Origin: Halococcaceae archaeon
GTDB lineage: Archaea; Halobacteriota; Halobacteria; Halobacteriales; Halalkalicoccaceae
Assembly (NCBI GenBank): GCA_007129135.1
Contig: SKWB01000325.1
Location: 1 to 15,958 of the forward strand
Length of the DNA stretch: 15,958 nt
Reading direction: 5' to 3'
In this document: positions 6,282 through 13,598 of the stretch, piece by piece
Position numbering within the stretch: position 1 is the first letter of the stretch
Layout: every line of letters starts with the position of its first letter
The notes under the pieces: generated by a model
Database searches by the model: none
What the model was told of the DNA's origin: nothing
What the model saw: only the letters and a program-made list of their open reading frames with translations
Made by a program: the position numbers and the translations under genes

Positions 6282-6353
6282 CGAATCCCGTCGGCTGTCG
6301 GTGATCGTCCGTACCGGTCGCTGGTCACCGCTCCCCGGGTAGAGCCGACCGTC

Positions 6354-7259
6354 TCACTGCGCCCTGTTGTCGAGGTAGCGGAGCACGCCCCGGACGTTCA
6401 TCGACGTCTCCGTCCGGCCCTTCCGCTCGCCCCAGACCTCCTGCATCTCGGTTTCGGCGACGAAGTGCTCGACTACGGCCTCGTCGTCCTCGAGCTCCGA
6501 CCGTTTCCGTTCGACCCGGCCGACCCACTCCGAGAGCACCTCGGCGTACTCCGAGAGCACCTCCGTGTCGTGGACCGGCCCGAAGTGGCCGAAACAGATC
6601 GTCTCGGGGTCGAGCGCCTCGATCGTCTCGACGTCCGCGAGACAGCCCTCCAGGTCGAAGTTCGGCGGGGGCGAGGTCTCGACGACCCGACCGAGTTCGG
6701 GCACCCAGATGCCGGCGGCGTCGCCGGAGAAGACCGCCCGGGCGTCCGGGTCGAAGTAGATCACCTGGTGGGGGGCGTGGCCGGGTGCGTGGTGGACCTC
6801 GAGCGCACGGTCGCCCAGGTCGATCACGTCGCCGTCGGAGATCGGGGTGATCCGTTCTTCCGGGACCGGCTTCGGCTCGACGTAGAACTGCCAGGCGTCC
6901 TGGACGGCTCGTTTGGTCCCCTCGACGAGTCGGGAGGTGTCGACGAGGTGGGGGGCACCGATCTCGTGGACGTAGACGTCGGCGTTCGGACACGCCTCCG
7001 CCAGGAAGCCCGCGCCGCCTGCGTGATCGAGGTGCACGTGCGTCGGGGCGATCACCCCGACCTCCGAGAGGGCGATGTCGAGCTCCTCGAGCGCGTCGAG
7101 GATGCACTCGACGTTCGTCCCGATCCCGGTGTCGACGATCGCCGGTCGCTCGCCCTCGATGATGTAGACCGAGCCGTACTCCAGCACGTCGTACATCCCG
7201 GTCTCGACGTAGTGATACGCGTCGTGTCCCTCGACGGGAAAGAGGTCGCCTGCGGCCAT
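6354..7259 (-). CDS. MBL-fold metallo-hydrolase
   Basis: A 301-residue metallo-beta-lactamase-fold enzyme. The zinc-binding signature THVHLDHAGG (residues 73-82) supplies H74, H76, D78 and H79. HHAPGHAPH (156-164) gives H161, FSGDAAG has D180, and GHFGPVH (224-230) offers the distal histidine. D43 in IVDTGIG is the usual strand-end aspartate. A full dinuclear metal site is therefore present. The last 70 residues are a helical C-terminal extension (DDEAVVEHF..., ending in RGVLRYLDNRAQ), seen in glyoxalase-II-like and related hydrolases. The substrate cannot be decided. It is divergent from serS with 93 bases between starts; the TTTTGTC box 22-28 bases upstream favours a leaderless ATG at 7259. 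Confidence 0.9.
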   Translation of the reverse strand: MAAGDLFPVEGHDAYHYVETGMYDVLEYGSVYIIEGERPAIVDTGIGTNVECILDALEELDIALSEVGVIAPTHVHLDHAGGAGFLAEACPNADVYVHEIGAPHLVDTSRLVEGTKRAVQDAWQFYVEPKPVPEERITPISDGDVIDLGDRALEVHHAPGHAPHQVIYFDPDARAVFSGDAAGIWVPELGRVVETSPPPNFDLEGCLADVETIEALDPETICFGHFGPVHDTEVLSEYAEVLSEWVGRVERKRSELEDDEAVVEHFVAETEMQEVWGERKGRTETSMNVRGVLRYLDNRAQ

Positions 7260-7280
7260 GTGCTACGGCGACGGTCCAGC

Positions 7281-7287
7281 GACAAAA
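7281..7287 (-). promoter_or_regulatory. TATA box of the MBL-fold hydrolase gene
   Basis: TTTTGTC on the minus strand is centred 25 bases before the ATG at 7259, inside the spacer shared with serS. Confidence 0.5.
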
Positions 7288-7322
7288 CCGTTCGCACGGC
7301 GGCAGCGATGGCGAGCGATACG

Positions 7323-7329
7323 GCTTTCC
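7323..7329 (+). promoter_or_regulatory. TATA-like box for serS
   Basis: GCTTTCC is centred 27 bases before the ATG at 7353 and supports that start over the in-frame ATG at 7308. Confidence 0.4.
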
Positions 7330-7352
7330 GGGTGGCAGGAAAACCCGGTGAC

Positions 7353-8708
7353 ATGCTCGACAGGACGACCCTCCGCGAGGAGACCGATCGGGTTCGCTGG
7401 GCGCTGGACGTGAAGGGCGTCGACGTGGACCTCGATTCGTTGCTCGCGATCGACGAGGAGTGGCGCGAACTCAAGGCCGAGGGCGACGACCTCCGCCGGC
7501 AACGGAACGAGGTGAGCCGGGAGATCGGCGAGCTGAAAGGGGAGGGCGAGGAGGAGGCCGCCCAGGAGGCGATCGAGCGCTCGAGCGAGCTGAAGGCCGA
7601 GATCGACCGGATCGAAGAGCGCGCCGACGAGCTCGAAGCCGAGCTAGACGAGCGGATGCTCACGCTCCCGAACGTCCCCTACGAGGACGCACCGATCGGG
7701 GAGGACGAATCGGAGAACGTCGAGGTGCGGCGCTGGGGGTTCGACGAACCCCGGGAGCTTCCAGAGCCGGTCGTCCCGCACTACGACCTCGGTGAGGAGC
7801 TGGAGATCATCGACGAGGCGCGTGCGGCGAAAGTCACCGGCAGCGGCTTCTACTTCCTCAAGGGCGACGGCGCGCGCCTCGAACACGCGCTGATCCAGTT
7901 CATGCTCTCGGTCCACAGAGAGCAGGGCTACACCGACGTCTCGCCGCCGATCCTCGTCAACAGCGACTCTATGACCGGCACGGGTCAGCTCCCGAAGTTC
8001 GCCGAGGACTCCTACACGGTCGAGGGCGAGGACCGCTGGCTCATCCCCACCGCGGAGGTCCCGGTCACCAACATGTACCGTGACGACATCCTCCTCAGGG
8101 AGGACCTCCCGATAAAACACCAGGCGTACACGCCGAACTTCCGCAGAGAAGCGGGCGAACACGGGACGGAGACGCGGGGGATCGTCCGGGTCCACCAGTT
8201 CGACAAGGTCGAACTCGTGAACTTCGTCGAACCGGGCGAGAGCTACGAGCGACTGGAGGGACTCGTCGAGGAGGCAGAGGAGGTGCTAAAGCGACTCGGG
8301 CTACCGTACAGGGTGATCGAGATGTGTACCGGCGACATGGGTTTCTCGCAGGCGAAGAAGTACGACATCGAGGTCTGGGGGCCGGCCGACGACATGGACG
8401 ACGGCCCGGAGGCGGGCGGGCGCTGGCTCGAGGTCTCCTCGGCGTCGAACTTCGAGGAGTTCCAGGCCCGGCGTGCGGGGCTTCGCTACCGGCCCGAACG
8501 CCACGAGTCGGCGGAGTACCTCCACACGCTCAACGCCTCGGGCACCGCGCTTCCGAGGGTGATGGTCGCGCTGCTCGAGTACTACCAGAACCCGGACGGG
8601 ACGGTGACGGTCCCCGAGGCGCTCAGACCGTTCCTGGGCGGGCAGGAGGTCATCGAGGGCCACGAGCCGGTCGGAGAGAGCGCGGTGGGGGCGGGAAAGC
8701 GAGAGTAG
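7353..8708 (+). CDS. serS: Seryl-tRNA synthetase (SerRS)
   Basis: A 451-residue class II aminoacyl-tRNA synthetase that charges tRNA-Ser, and tRNA-Sec where present. Residues 30-105 form the long antiparallel coiled coil (EWREL...DELEAELDERM) that grips the tRNA variable arm. TAEVPVTN (233-240) holds the serine-binding TAE loop. FRREAGEHGTETRG (263-276) is motif 2, VSSASNFEEFQARR (361-374) lies in the active site, and NASGTALPRVMVALLEYYQ (394-412) is motif 3. It is the common bacterial-type SerRS, not the rare methanogen form. The start at 7353 fits the family N-terminus (MLDRTTLREE) and has an upstream box; an in-frame ATG at 7308 would add 15 unconserved-looking residues. Length is normal and nothing is missing. 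Confidence 0.97.
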   Translation: MLDRTTLREETDRVRWALDVKGVDVDLDSLLAIDEEWRELKAEGDDLRRQRNEVSREIGELKGEGEEEAAQEAIERSSELKAEIDRIEERADELEAELDERMLTLPNVPYEDAPIGEDESENVEVRRWGFDEPRELPEPVVPHYDLGEELEIIDEARAAKVTGSGFYFLKGDGARLEHALIQFMLSVHREQGYTDVSPPILVNSDSMTGTGQLPKFAEDSYTVEGEDRWLIPTAEVPVTNMYRDDILLREDLPIKHQAYTPNFRREAGEHGTETRGIVRVHQFDKVELVNFVEPGESYERLEGLVEEAEEVLKRLGLPYRVIEMCTGDMGFSQAKKYDIEVWGPADDMDDGPEAGGRWLEVSSASNFEEFQARRAGLRYRPERHESAEYLHTLNASGTALPRVMVALLEYYQNPDGTVTVPEALRPFLGGQEVIEGHEPVGESAVGAGKRE

Positions 8709-8760
8709 GAGGTCACACGGACGACCGAAAACACTTGTCACCCGCGGAGGTAGTTCGGCC

Positions 8761-9474
8761 ATGGACAGACGCGCCCTCCTCGCCACACTCGCGAGCGTCT
8801 CGGTCACGGGGTGTCTCGGCGACTCCGACCCCGGGACGGATGACGAGACCGCCACAGCGACCGAGACGCCGACGGAGACGCGGACCCCGACCGGGACCGA
8901 ATCGCCGGACGGTGAGTACGAGCAGTGTCACCTCGTGGAGATCCGGTACGGCTGGCTCCCCGACGAGCTACAGGAGGAGGTCGACGAGGCGCTAGACGGT
9001 GGGTACGAGAGCGAGGACCGACCGGGACTCGTCGAGGCGGTCGACACCGATACCGCGTACGTCGTAGTCGACGAGCGGCCGTACGAGCCGTGGGCCGACG
9101 CCGACTCCGATGGGTGGGTCCTCGAACTCGACGAGGTCGACGAGGTCCGGCTCTCGGAGCCACTGGAGATCAACGTCGAGAACCGTGGCGAACGGGAGTT
9201 CGAACTGACGGTCACGCTCGATGGCGACGAGGAACGGATCGTCGGCGAGACGCTCTCGCTGGAGCCCGGCGAGCGAAAGGACGTAGAGGCGACCGAGACG
9301 TTCGGCAGCTACGAGCTCTGTGGGGAGACCGACGAGCACGGCGAGGAGTGTTTCGAGTTCGGGGTCAGCGACTCGTACGGCGATGGGGTCGTTGCCGTCG
9401 ACGGCGACGGCCTGTTCCTCTCGCAGGCTGTGGCCGAGATCGAGCCCTGCCCGTGGGATCGTCGCCGGGACTGA
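8761..9474 (+). CDS. Twin-arginine lipoprotein of unknown function
   Basis: A 237-residue exported protein. The N-terminus has a twin arginine (R3, R4), a short hydrophobic stretch and the lipobox VTGC, so C18 should be lipid-modified and the protein anchored outside the membrane after Tat export. Residues 21-52 are a low-complexity Thr/Glu/Pro linker typical of haloarchaeal lipoproteins. The mature part (about 53-237) is very acidic, with a beta-rich core (LEINVENRGEREFELTVTL) resembling an Ig-like or DUF-type adhesion or sensor fold. Cysteines at CHLVEI, YELCGE, EECFEF and EPCPW could form disulfides. The signal fits the ATG at 8761. It follows serS by 52 bases; the weak CACTTGTC near 8732-8739 may be its promoter. 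No family is recognised. Confidence 0.82.
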   Translation: MDRRALLATLASVSVTGCLGDSDPGTDDETATATETPTETRTPTGTESPDGEYEQCHLVEIRYGWLPDELQEEVDEALDGGYESEDRPGLVEAVDTDTAYVVVDERPYEPWADADSDGWVLELDEVDEVRLSEPLEINVENRGEREFELTVTLDGDEERIVGETLSLEPGERKDVEATETFGSYELCGETDEHGEECFEFGVSDSYGDGVVAVDGDGLFLSQAVAEIEPCPWDRRRD

Positions 9475-9512
9475 ACCCTCGAAGCCGGCGAAACCGGCGG
9501 CGAAACGGCGTT

Positions 9513-9518
9513 CTTTAC
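9513..9518 (+). promoter_or_regulatory. TATA-like box for the MFS transporter gene
   Basis: CTTTAC is centred about 27 bases before the ATG at 9543. This favours that ATG over a GTG at 9528. Confidence 0.5.
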
Positions 9519-9542
9519 CCGCCCGGTGTGAACCGTGGCTGG

Positions 9543-10688
9543 ATGAAGGGCCGGACCCGCTGGACGCTCGCGATCCTCGTCTTCGTCGCCGTCGACGCGG
9601 TGAGCCTCCAGATCCGCGGCGCGCTGCTCCCGAGCATCGGCGAGGCGTTCGACGTCGGCGAGGGCGCGCTCGGCCTCGTCGCGCCCGCCGGGACGGTCGG
9701 GTTCCTCCTCGCCGTGCTCGCCGTCGGAATGGTCGCCGGACGGGTCCCGATCAAACTATCGCTCGTCGGTGGGGTCGCCTGTGGCGCGCTCTTTCTGGGG
9801 GGGATGACGATCGCGCCCTCGTACTGGCCGTTTCTCCTCCTCCTCTTCGTCCACGGGGCGGCACTGGGCGTGTTCCGCGGACTGGACAGGGTGCTCTTGA
9901 GCCACCTCTACCCCACCCGTCGGGGGAGCGTCTTCAACCTCCACTCGCTGGCGTGGGCGCTCGGCGCGGTCTCCGGTCCCGCACTGGTCGCCTTCCTCCT
10001 CCCCCGGGCGGACTGGCAGGTCGTCTTCGCGCTCGTCGCGCTCGGGTTCCTCCCCGTACTCGTCCTCTTGCGGGGGCTCTCCGTGCCCGAGAGCGTTCGG
10101 AACGAGCAGCCGCTCTCGCTCTCCGCGGTTCCGGCCCTCCTCCGCACTCGGTCCGTCTTCGGGATGAGCCTCGCGCTGCTGTTCGTCGGCGGGGTCGAGG
10201 GCGCGGTGTTCACCTGGCTGCCCTACTACGCGAGCACGTCGCTCCCGCCCGCGACCGCCGCGCTCGCGCTCTCGGCCTACCTGCTCGCCTACGTCCCCGG
10301 CCGGATCGCCTACACCACCCTCGCCGACCGCGTCGCCTACCGGCCGTTGCTCCTGGTGATCTCGTCGCTCGCGGTCCCCGCGAGCTACGTCGCGTTCGTC
10401 GTCGCCGAGGGAGCTGCCTTGCTCCTCTCGGTCTTCGTCCTCGGGCTGTTCGTCTCCGGGCTCTTCCCGACGCTCTCCGCCGTCGGCGTCGACGCAGTTC
10501 CCGAGTACAGCGGCCCGGCGAGCGCGATCTCGACCGCGGCGACCTACGTGGGTATCGCGGTCGTACCGCCCGTCCTCGGGCTGGTCGCCGAACGCGAGTC
10601 GATCGGGGTCGCGATGGGTATCCCAGTGGTGTTGCTGGGTGCGGTCACGCTCGTCGTCGCCTGGCTCTGGCTCGCCGGTCCCGAGTAA
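9543..10688 (+). CDS. Major facilitator superfamily (MFS) transporter
   Basis: A 381-residue membrane protein with about 12 hydrophobic helices in two halves separated by a central loop near residues 184-204. An acidic residue in helix 1 (D18 in FVAVDAVSLQIRG) and the loop PGRIAYTTLADRVAYRP (252-268), a motif-A-like stretch at the start of the second half, fit an MFS permease. RGLDRVLLSHLYPTRRGSVFN (112-132) is the corresponding first-half loop. It probably exchanges a small solute across the membrane by proton or substrate coupling; the substrate is unknown. It has its own promoter and is followed after 32 bases by the diadenylate-cyclase-like gene, which also has its own box. Length is slightly short but within family range. 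Confidence 0.88.
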   Translation: MKGRTRWTLAILVFVAVDAVSLQIRGALLPSIGEAFDVGEGALGLVAPAGTVGFLLAVLAVGMVAGRVPIKLSLVGGVACGALFLGGMTIAPSYWPFLLLLFVHGAALGVFRGLDRVLLSHLYPTRRGSVFNLHSLAWALGAVSGPALVAFLLPRADWQVVFALVALGFLPVLVLLRGLSVPESVRNEQPLSLSAVPALLRTRSVFGMSLALLFVGGVEGAVFTWLPYYASTSLPPATAALALSAYLLAYVPGRIAYTTLADRVAYRPLLLVISSLAVPASYVAFVVAEGAALLLSVFVLGLFVSGLFPTLSAVGVDAVPEYSGPASAISTAATYVGIAVVPPVLGLVAERESIGVAMGIPVVLLGAVTLVVAWLWLAGPE

Positions 10689-10691
10689 CGG

Positions 10692-10697
10692 GTTTAC
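10692..10697 (+). promoter_or_regulatory. TATA-like box for the diadenylate-cyclase-like gene
   Basis: GTTTAC is centred about 26 bases before the ATG at 10721 and begins four bases after the stop of the MFS gene. Confidence 0.5.
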
Positions 10698-10720
10698 GGG
10701 AGAAGGACATAGAGCGAGCG

Positions 10721-11281
10721 ATGAGCCACGCGGACGGTCTCTCGATCGAGTACGAACGACACGAGGGTGTCCGGGAACTGATCGACGCCGTCCGCTTCTG
10801 TCTCGAAGGGCTGAGCCTCGGGTTCGACGGGCACGACGACCCGAGCAGGAAGGGACCGGGTGCGTACCTCGCGGTCGTCGCTGGTCGGGACATCGCCGAG
10901 CACGCCGATCCCATGGGGGACAACCGCTGGCCGGTCGAGGAGTCAAGGGTGCCGCTCTCCGACCTCGACAGGTTCTACGACGCCCTCGCAGAGGTCGCAT
11001 TGACCCGCGACGGCGCGGTCGTGCTGAGCGTCGACGGCGTGCTTCAGGAGCAGATGGTCCGGTTCCGGGACCACCCGGGGTCCGGTACGGAGTACGCCGA
11101 TTGGATGGGGTCGCGGCACATGAGTGCCCTCGACACCTCCCGTCGCGAGTCGGTCGTCGCGACGCTCACGCTCAGCCAGGAGTCGGGCCGGGTGTCCGTC
11201 TTCCGCGACGGGGGGTACGAGGCGGTCCCCCGCGAGGGGATCGCCGCCCGCTGGCGTGCCGAGAACGATCACCCGCTGTAG
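10721..11281 (+). CDS. dacZ: DisA_N/DAC-domain protein, probable diadenylate cyclase
   Basis: A 186-residue soluble protein whose C-terminal half reads as a diadenylate cyclase domain. DGAVVLSVDG (residues 97-106) contains the DGA motif. GSRHMSALDTS (130-140) aligns with the ATP-binding RHR region, and LSQESGRVSVFRDG (151-164) matches the usual SEETGxIS strand. The first 90 residues (GPGAYLAVVAGRD, DPMGDNRWPVE) look like an archaeal-type N-terminal part. Enzymes of this family make c-di-AMP from two ATP, a signal for osmotic homeostasis in haloarchaea. The canonical RHR reads RHM here (132-134), so activity should be tested; whether this is normal in the archaeal group I cannot say. The start at 10721 is supported by its promoter. 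The 3' end overlaps a convergent gene by 13 bases. Confidence 0.72.
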   Translation: MSHADGLSIEYERHEGVRELIDAVRFCLEGLSLGFDGHDDPSRKGPGAYLAVVAGRDIAEHADPMGDNRWPVEESRVPLSDLDRFYDALAEVALTRDGAVVLSVDGVLQEQMVRFRDHPGSGTEYADWMGSRHMSALDTSRRESVVATLTLSQESGRVSVFRDGGYEAVPREGIAARWRAENDHPL

Positions 11282-11601
11282 GTCACGAGCCGCTCGATCC
11301 ACCCCTCGGAGTCGAACGAGAAGACGTCGACGAACTCGAACAGCTCCATGCCGCTCGAATCGAGGAGGCCGCCCCTGACGGCGACCCCCGGTTCGCTCGT
11401 GTAGAGGCCGCGGACCTCGTGGGTCGTGTCGGTCAGCGGGCGCTCCTCGCGCATGAACCGGACGAACCGCTCGGGGCTCTCGAACCGCCGGTCCGGTCGC
11501 CGCTGGGTGAACTCGGGGGAGAGGAGCTCGCGGAGGTCGTCGTATCGGTGGTCGTCGAGCGCCCGGTAGTACGCCCGGACGAGTTCTTCTCGATCCGTCA
11601 T
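11269..11601 (-). CDS. SnoaL/NTF2-like protein
   Basis: A 110-residue protein of NTF2-like (SnoaL-type) form. The N-terminal helix is [21 protein letters not shown] (residues 5-25), followed by [21 protein letters not shown] (26-46) and then strands [39 protein letters not shown]. These cone-shaped folds bind small molecules or act as isomerases or hydrolases; no catalytic set is obvious, so the function is unknown. The ATG at 11601 has CTTTGT about 25 bases upstream. It faces the diadenylate-cyclase-like gene and overlaps its last 13 bases, and it is divergent from tsr3. Confidence 0.78.
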   Translation of the reverse strand: MTDREELVRAYYRALDDHRYDDLRELLSPEFTQRRPDRRFESPERFVRFMREERPLTDTTHEVRGLYTSEPGVAVRGGLLDSSGMELFEFVDVFSFDSEGWIERLVTYSG

Positions 11602-11623
11602 GGTCGAGAGAGGTGGTGGCCGG

Positions 11624-11629
11624 ACAAAG
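11624..11629 (-). promoter_or_regulatory. TATA-like box for the SnoaL-like gene
   Basis: CTTTGT on the minus strand is centred about 25 bases before the ATG at 11601, in the spacer shared with tsr3. Confidence 0.45.
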
Positions 11630-11651
11630 AGCGTACCGCCTGGTCGCGTCG

Positions 11652-11657
11652 CTTTTC
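11652..11657 (+). promoter_or_regulatory. TATA-like box for tsr3
   Basis: CTTTTC is centred about 27 bases before a GTG at 11682. It decides the start: the longer reading from GTG 11613 would run through the promoter as an unnatural six-proline stretch. Confidence 0.55.
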
Positions 11658-11681
11658 TCCCCTCCACCCCCTCCTCCCACC

Positions 11682-12176
11682 GTGGAGGTTCACGTCCGGT
11701 ACGAGGGCGACGACGACCCCGCGAAGTGTACGGCCCGGAAACTCGCCCGGTTCGACCTGGCGAGGCTGCACCGCACCGATCGCACGACGCCGTACGGTGT
11801 CGTGCTCAACCCGCACGCCGAGCGGGCGCTCTCGCCCGCCGATCGCTCGGAGAGCGACCGCCTCGTCGCGCTCGATTGCTCGTGGGAGTCGGCGGGCGAG
11901 GCGCTCTTCAGCCTGCGAGGCGCTCACCGCGCGCTCCCGTTCCTCGTCGCCGCCAACCCCGTGAACTACGGCCGCCCGTTCGAACTCACGACGGTCGAGG
12001 CGCTCGCCGCGGCGCTCACGATCCTCGGCGAGCGCGAGCAGGGCGAGGCGCTGCTCGCGAAGTTCCGCTGGGGACACACCTTCCTCGAACTGAACGACGA
12101 GCCGCTCAGCCGCTACGCGGCGTGTGCCGACTCGACCGAGGTCGTCGCGGTCCAGGGCGAGTATCTCGATCGGTGA
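11682..12176 (+). CDS. tsr3: Tsr3-type rRNA aminocarboxypropyltransferase (DUF367)
   Basis: A 164-residue protein of the Tsr3/DUF367 family, which transfers the 3-amino-3-carboxypropyl group of SAM to a small-subunit rRNA pseudouridine (N1-methylpseudouridine in eukaryotes) late in ribosome assembly. Visible blocks are KCTARKL (residues 15-21), [14 protein letters not shown] (41-54), LVALDCSW (61-68), the long signature [15 protein letters not shown] (85-99) followed by [13 protein letters not shown], and [15 protein letters not shown] (128-142). Length is normal for archaeal members. The GTG at 11682 gives MEVHVRYEG, the expected family start, and has a promoter at the leaderless distance. 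It is followed by the zinc-finger-like gene after 42 bases. Confidence 0.93.
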   Translation: MEVHVRYEGDDDPAKCTARKLARFDLARLHRTDRTTPYGVVLNPHAERALSPADRSESDRLVALDCSWESAGEALFSLRGAHRALPFLVAANPVNYGRPFELTTVEALAAALTILGEREQGEALLAKFRWGHTFLELNDEPLSRYAACADSTEVVAVQGEYLDR

Positions 12177-12189
12177 CGCGATCCTCTCA

Positions 12190-12198
12190 TTGAAAAGG
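12190..12198 (+). promoter_or_regulatory. A-rich box before the zinc-finger-like gene
   Basis: TTGAAAAGG is centred 25 bases before the GTG at 12219. It is a poorer match to haloarchaeal boxes than the others, but its spacing supports the GTG start. Confidence 0.35.
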
Positions 12199-12218
12199 CT
12201 CGGTCGGATACGTGGCCC

Positions 12219-12560
12219 GTGGACGAACACACGCCTCCGGGGGAGAAACGGGACGTCCCGACGGTCACCTGCTCGCGCTGTGACCGGGAGTGGGACCTGG
12301 AGTACGAACTCGGCGAACTCTGTGCCGGGAACGCCGCGCTCGAACAGTTCGCGCTCGATCACCGACGCCACACCGGCCACTTCCCGGACGAGGTGAGCCC
12401 GTGGCAGGCGACCTGCCGGCAGTGTCCCGACCGGGAGGCGTTCTTACGCGAACGGCCGGCCAGACGCTGGGCCGAGACACACGCCCGACACACGAGCCAC
12501 GACGTGGCGCTTCGGGATCCGGAGGGTGCGGAGACGGTCGTCGAACCGGGTGGCTCGTAG
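12219..12560 (+). CDS. Small protein with two CxxC...HxxHxxH putative zinc sites
   Basis: A 113-residue protein that I do not recognise by name. It contains two similar units. The first has CSRC (C18, C21) and DHRRHTGH (H48, H51, H54). The second has CRQC (C66, C69) and THARHTSH (H88, H91, H94). The spacings are C-x2-C-x26-H-x2-H-x2-H and C-x2-C-x18-H-x2-H-x2-H, so each could bind zinc. The two histidine clusters share the pattern HxRHTxH, evidence of internal duplication. A further cysteine, C35, sits in the first unit. It could bind nucleic acid or protein; nothing decides. The start is a GTG. It follows tsr3 by 42 bases on the same strand, possibly co-expressed, and is convergent (7-base gap) with the next gene. 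Confidence 0.72.
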   Translation: MDEHTPPGEKRDVPTVTCSRCDREWDLEYELGELCAGNAALEQFALDHRRHTGHFPDEVSPWQATCRQCPDREAFLRERPARRWAETHARHTSHDVALRDPEGAETVVEPGGS

Positions 12561-12567
12561 CTGTCTT

Positions 12568-12861
12568 TCAGGGCCGCACGGTCGCCCAGACCGCCACGAT
12601 GCCCAACAACACCGCCGGGACCAACGGGATGACGATCAGCGCCATCAGGTAGGAGACGTTCTCGGCCATGAGGTGTGGGAGGAGGTAGATCGCGAGCGGC
12701 GCGACGACGAAGGCGAGCAGGATCGTCGCGACGAGCACCCAGCCCCGGCGGTCGAACTCGCGCTCGCCGGGGTCGATCTGTTGCTCGCGGATGTACGGGT
12801 CGTCGACTCCCGGGCGGTAGGTGTACCCCCCGTCCGTCCGCTCACCCTCCTCGTCGCTCAT
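12568..12861 (-). CDS. Small two-helix membrane protein
   Basis: A 97-residue protein. Residues 1-40 are an acidic cytoplasmic tail (YTYRPGVDDPYIREQQIDPGE), followed by two hydrophobic helices at about 41-62 and 70-93, ending WATVRP. It is probably an integral membrane protein with both termini on the same side. I recognise no function, though this layout is frequent in haloarchaea. The ATG at 12861 has AGTTAC-like bases about 26 upstream. It is convergent with the zinc-finger-like gene and divergent from the next membrane protein. Confidence 0.72.
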   Translation of the reverse strand: MSDEEGERTDGGYTYRPGVDDPYIREQQIDPGEREFDRRGWVLVATILLAFVVAPLAIYLLPHLMAENVSYLMALIVIPLVPAVLLGIVAVWATVRP

Positions 12862-12941
12862 CGGACGTGACTCTGACCCCCGGCGGTAACTAGCTTTCTC
12901 TCTCGCGGTCGATCGGTCCGCGACCGGCGGTAGATATCAAC

Positions 12942-12947
12942 GTTTAG
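12942..12947 (+). promoter_or_regulatory. TATA-like box for the six-helix membrane protein gene
   Basis: GTTTAG, preceded by the A/T-rich GATATCAA, is centred about 29 bases before the ATG at 12974. Confidence 0.4.
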
Positions 12948-12973
12948 GAGCCTCCGACTCCGCTGTCGAGCGT

Positions 12974-13573
12974 ATGCGACGAGAGGGGGGCGACGTGACG
13001 GGGACGCTCGGACTGATCGGCGGGGTCGCGTGGGTACTGCTCGGAAGCGTCTGGTTCGCGGGGGCCCCGATCTCCGACGCGATCGGCTGGCGGGCGATCG
13101 ACGTGCTGTGGGCGCTCTGTGGGCTCTGCGGGCTGGCGGCGCTCGTCTCGCTGCATCGCCCGTACCGCCACGACTACGGCCTTCGGGGCCGAATCGGCCT
13201 CTGGATCGCCATCGTCGGAACCTCCCTGTTCGTGCTCGGGAGCCTCGCGAGCGCGCTCACCGGGGGGGAGAGCGACGCGGTCTTCGTCGCGGTCACGCTC
13301 GGCTACCTGCTGGTCTTCGTCGGTAGCGCCGTGGTCGGGCTCTCGTTTCTCCGGGCGGGGGTCGGCTCCAGGGTCGGGTCGCTCCTGTTCGTGCTCGCCT
13401 TCCCGCTCGGTCTCCTCCTGACAGGGCTCGTCGGTGTCGCGCTCTCGACGGCGGTCACGGGATTCGACGTCGAGGGCGCGGTCGCCGCCGGTCCCCCGGT
13501 CCTCTACGGGGTCGGCTGGCTCGCGATCGGCCGTCGGGTCAGGACCGAACCGGATCGCCAGGGTGGGCTTTAG
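12974..13573 (+). CDS. Six-helix membrane protein of unknown function
   Basis: A 199-residue hydrophobic protein with six likely transmembrane helices at about 11-29, 40-60, 73-95, 103-125, 133-158 and 167-186. The only polar stretches are short loops (HRPYRHDYGLRGR at 61-73) and a basic tail (GRRVRTEPDRQGGL). No transport or enzyme motif is visible, so the function is unknown. The stop codon TAG is itself part of the promoter box of moaB downstream, so the two genes abut tightly on the same strand. Confidence 0.75.
   Translation: MRREGGDVTGTLGLIGGVAWVLLGSVWFAGAPISDAIGWRAIDVLWALCGLCGLAALVSLHRPYRHDYGLRGRIGLWIAIVGTSLFVLGSLASALTGGESDAVFVAVTLGYLLVFVGSAVVGLSFLRAGVGSRVGSLLFVLAFPLGLLLTGLVGVALSTAVTGFDVEGAVAAGPPVLYGVGWLAIGRRVRTEPDRQGGL
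13568..13573 (+). promoter_or_regulatory. TATA-like box for moaB, overlapping the previous stop codon
   Basis: CTTTAG is centred about 28 bases before the ATG at 13599. Its last three bases are the stop codon of the upstream membrane protein. Confidence 0.5.
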
Positions 13574-13598
13574 GGATCCCGACTGCCACATCCGAACT

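Noticed and set aside
6465..7352. Long in-frame N-terminal extension of SerRS
   Set aside because: It runs antisense across the MBL-fold hydrolase. The synthetase family starts at 7353, which has its own upstream box.
9756..11000. A 414-residue minus-strand open frame, Arg/Glu/Asp-rich
   Set aside because: It is opposite the MFS transporter and cyclase-like genes and has the repetitive composition of an antisense frame in G+C-rich DNA.
11613..11681. An upstream GTG start for Tsr3 that adds a proline-rich leader
   Set aside because: The leader is the translated CT-rich promoter region; GTG 11682 gives the normal family start.
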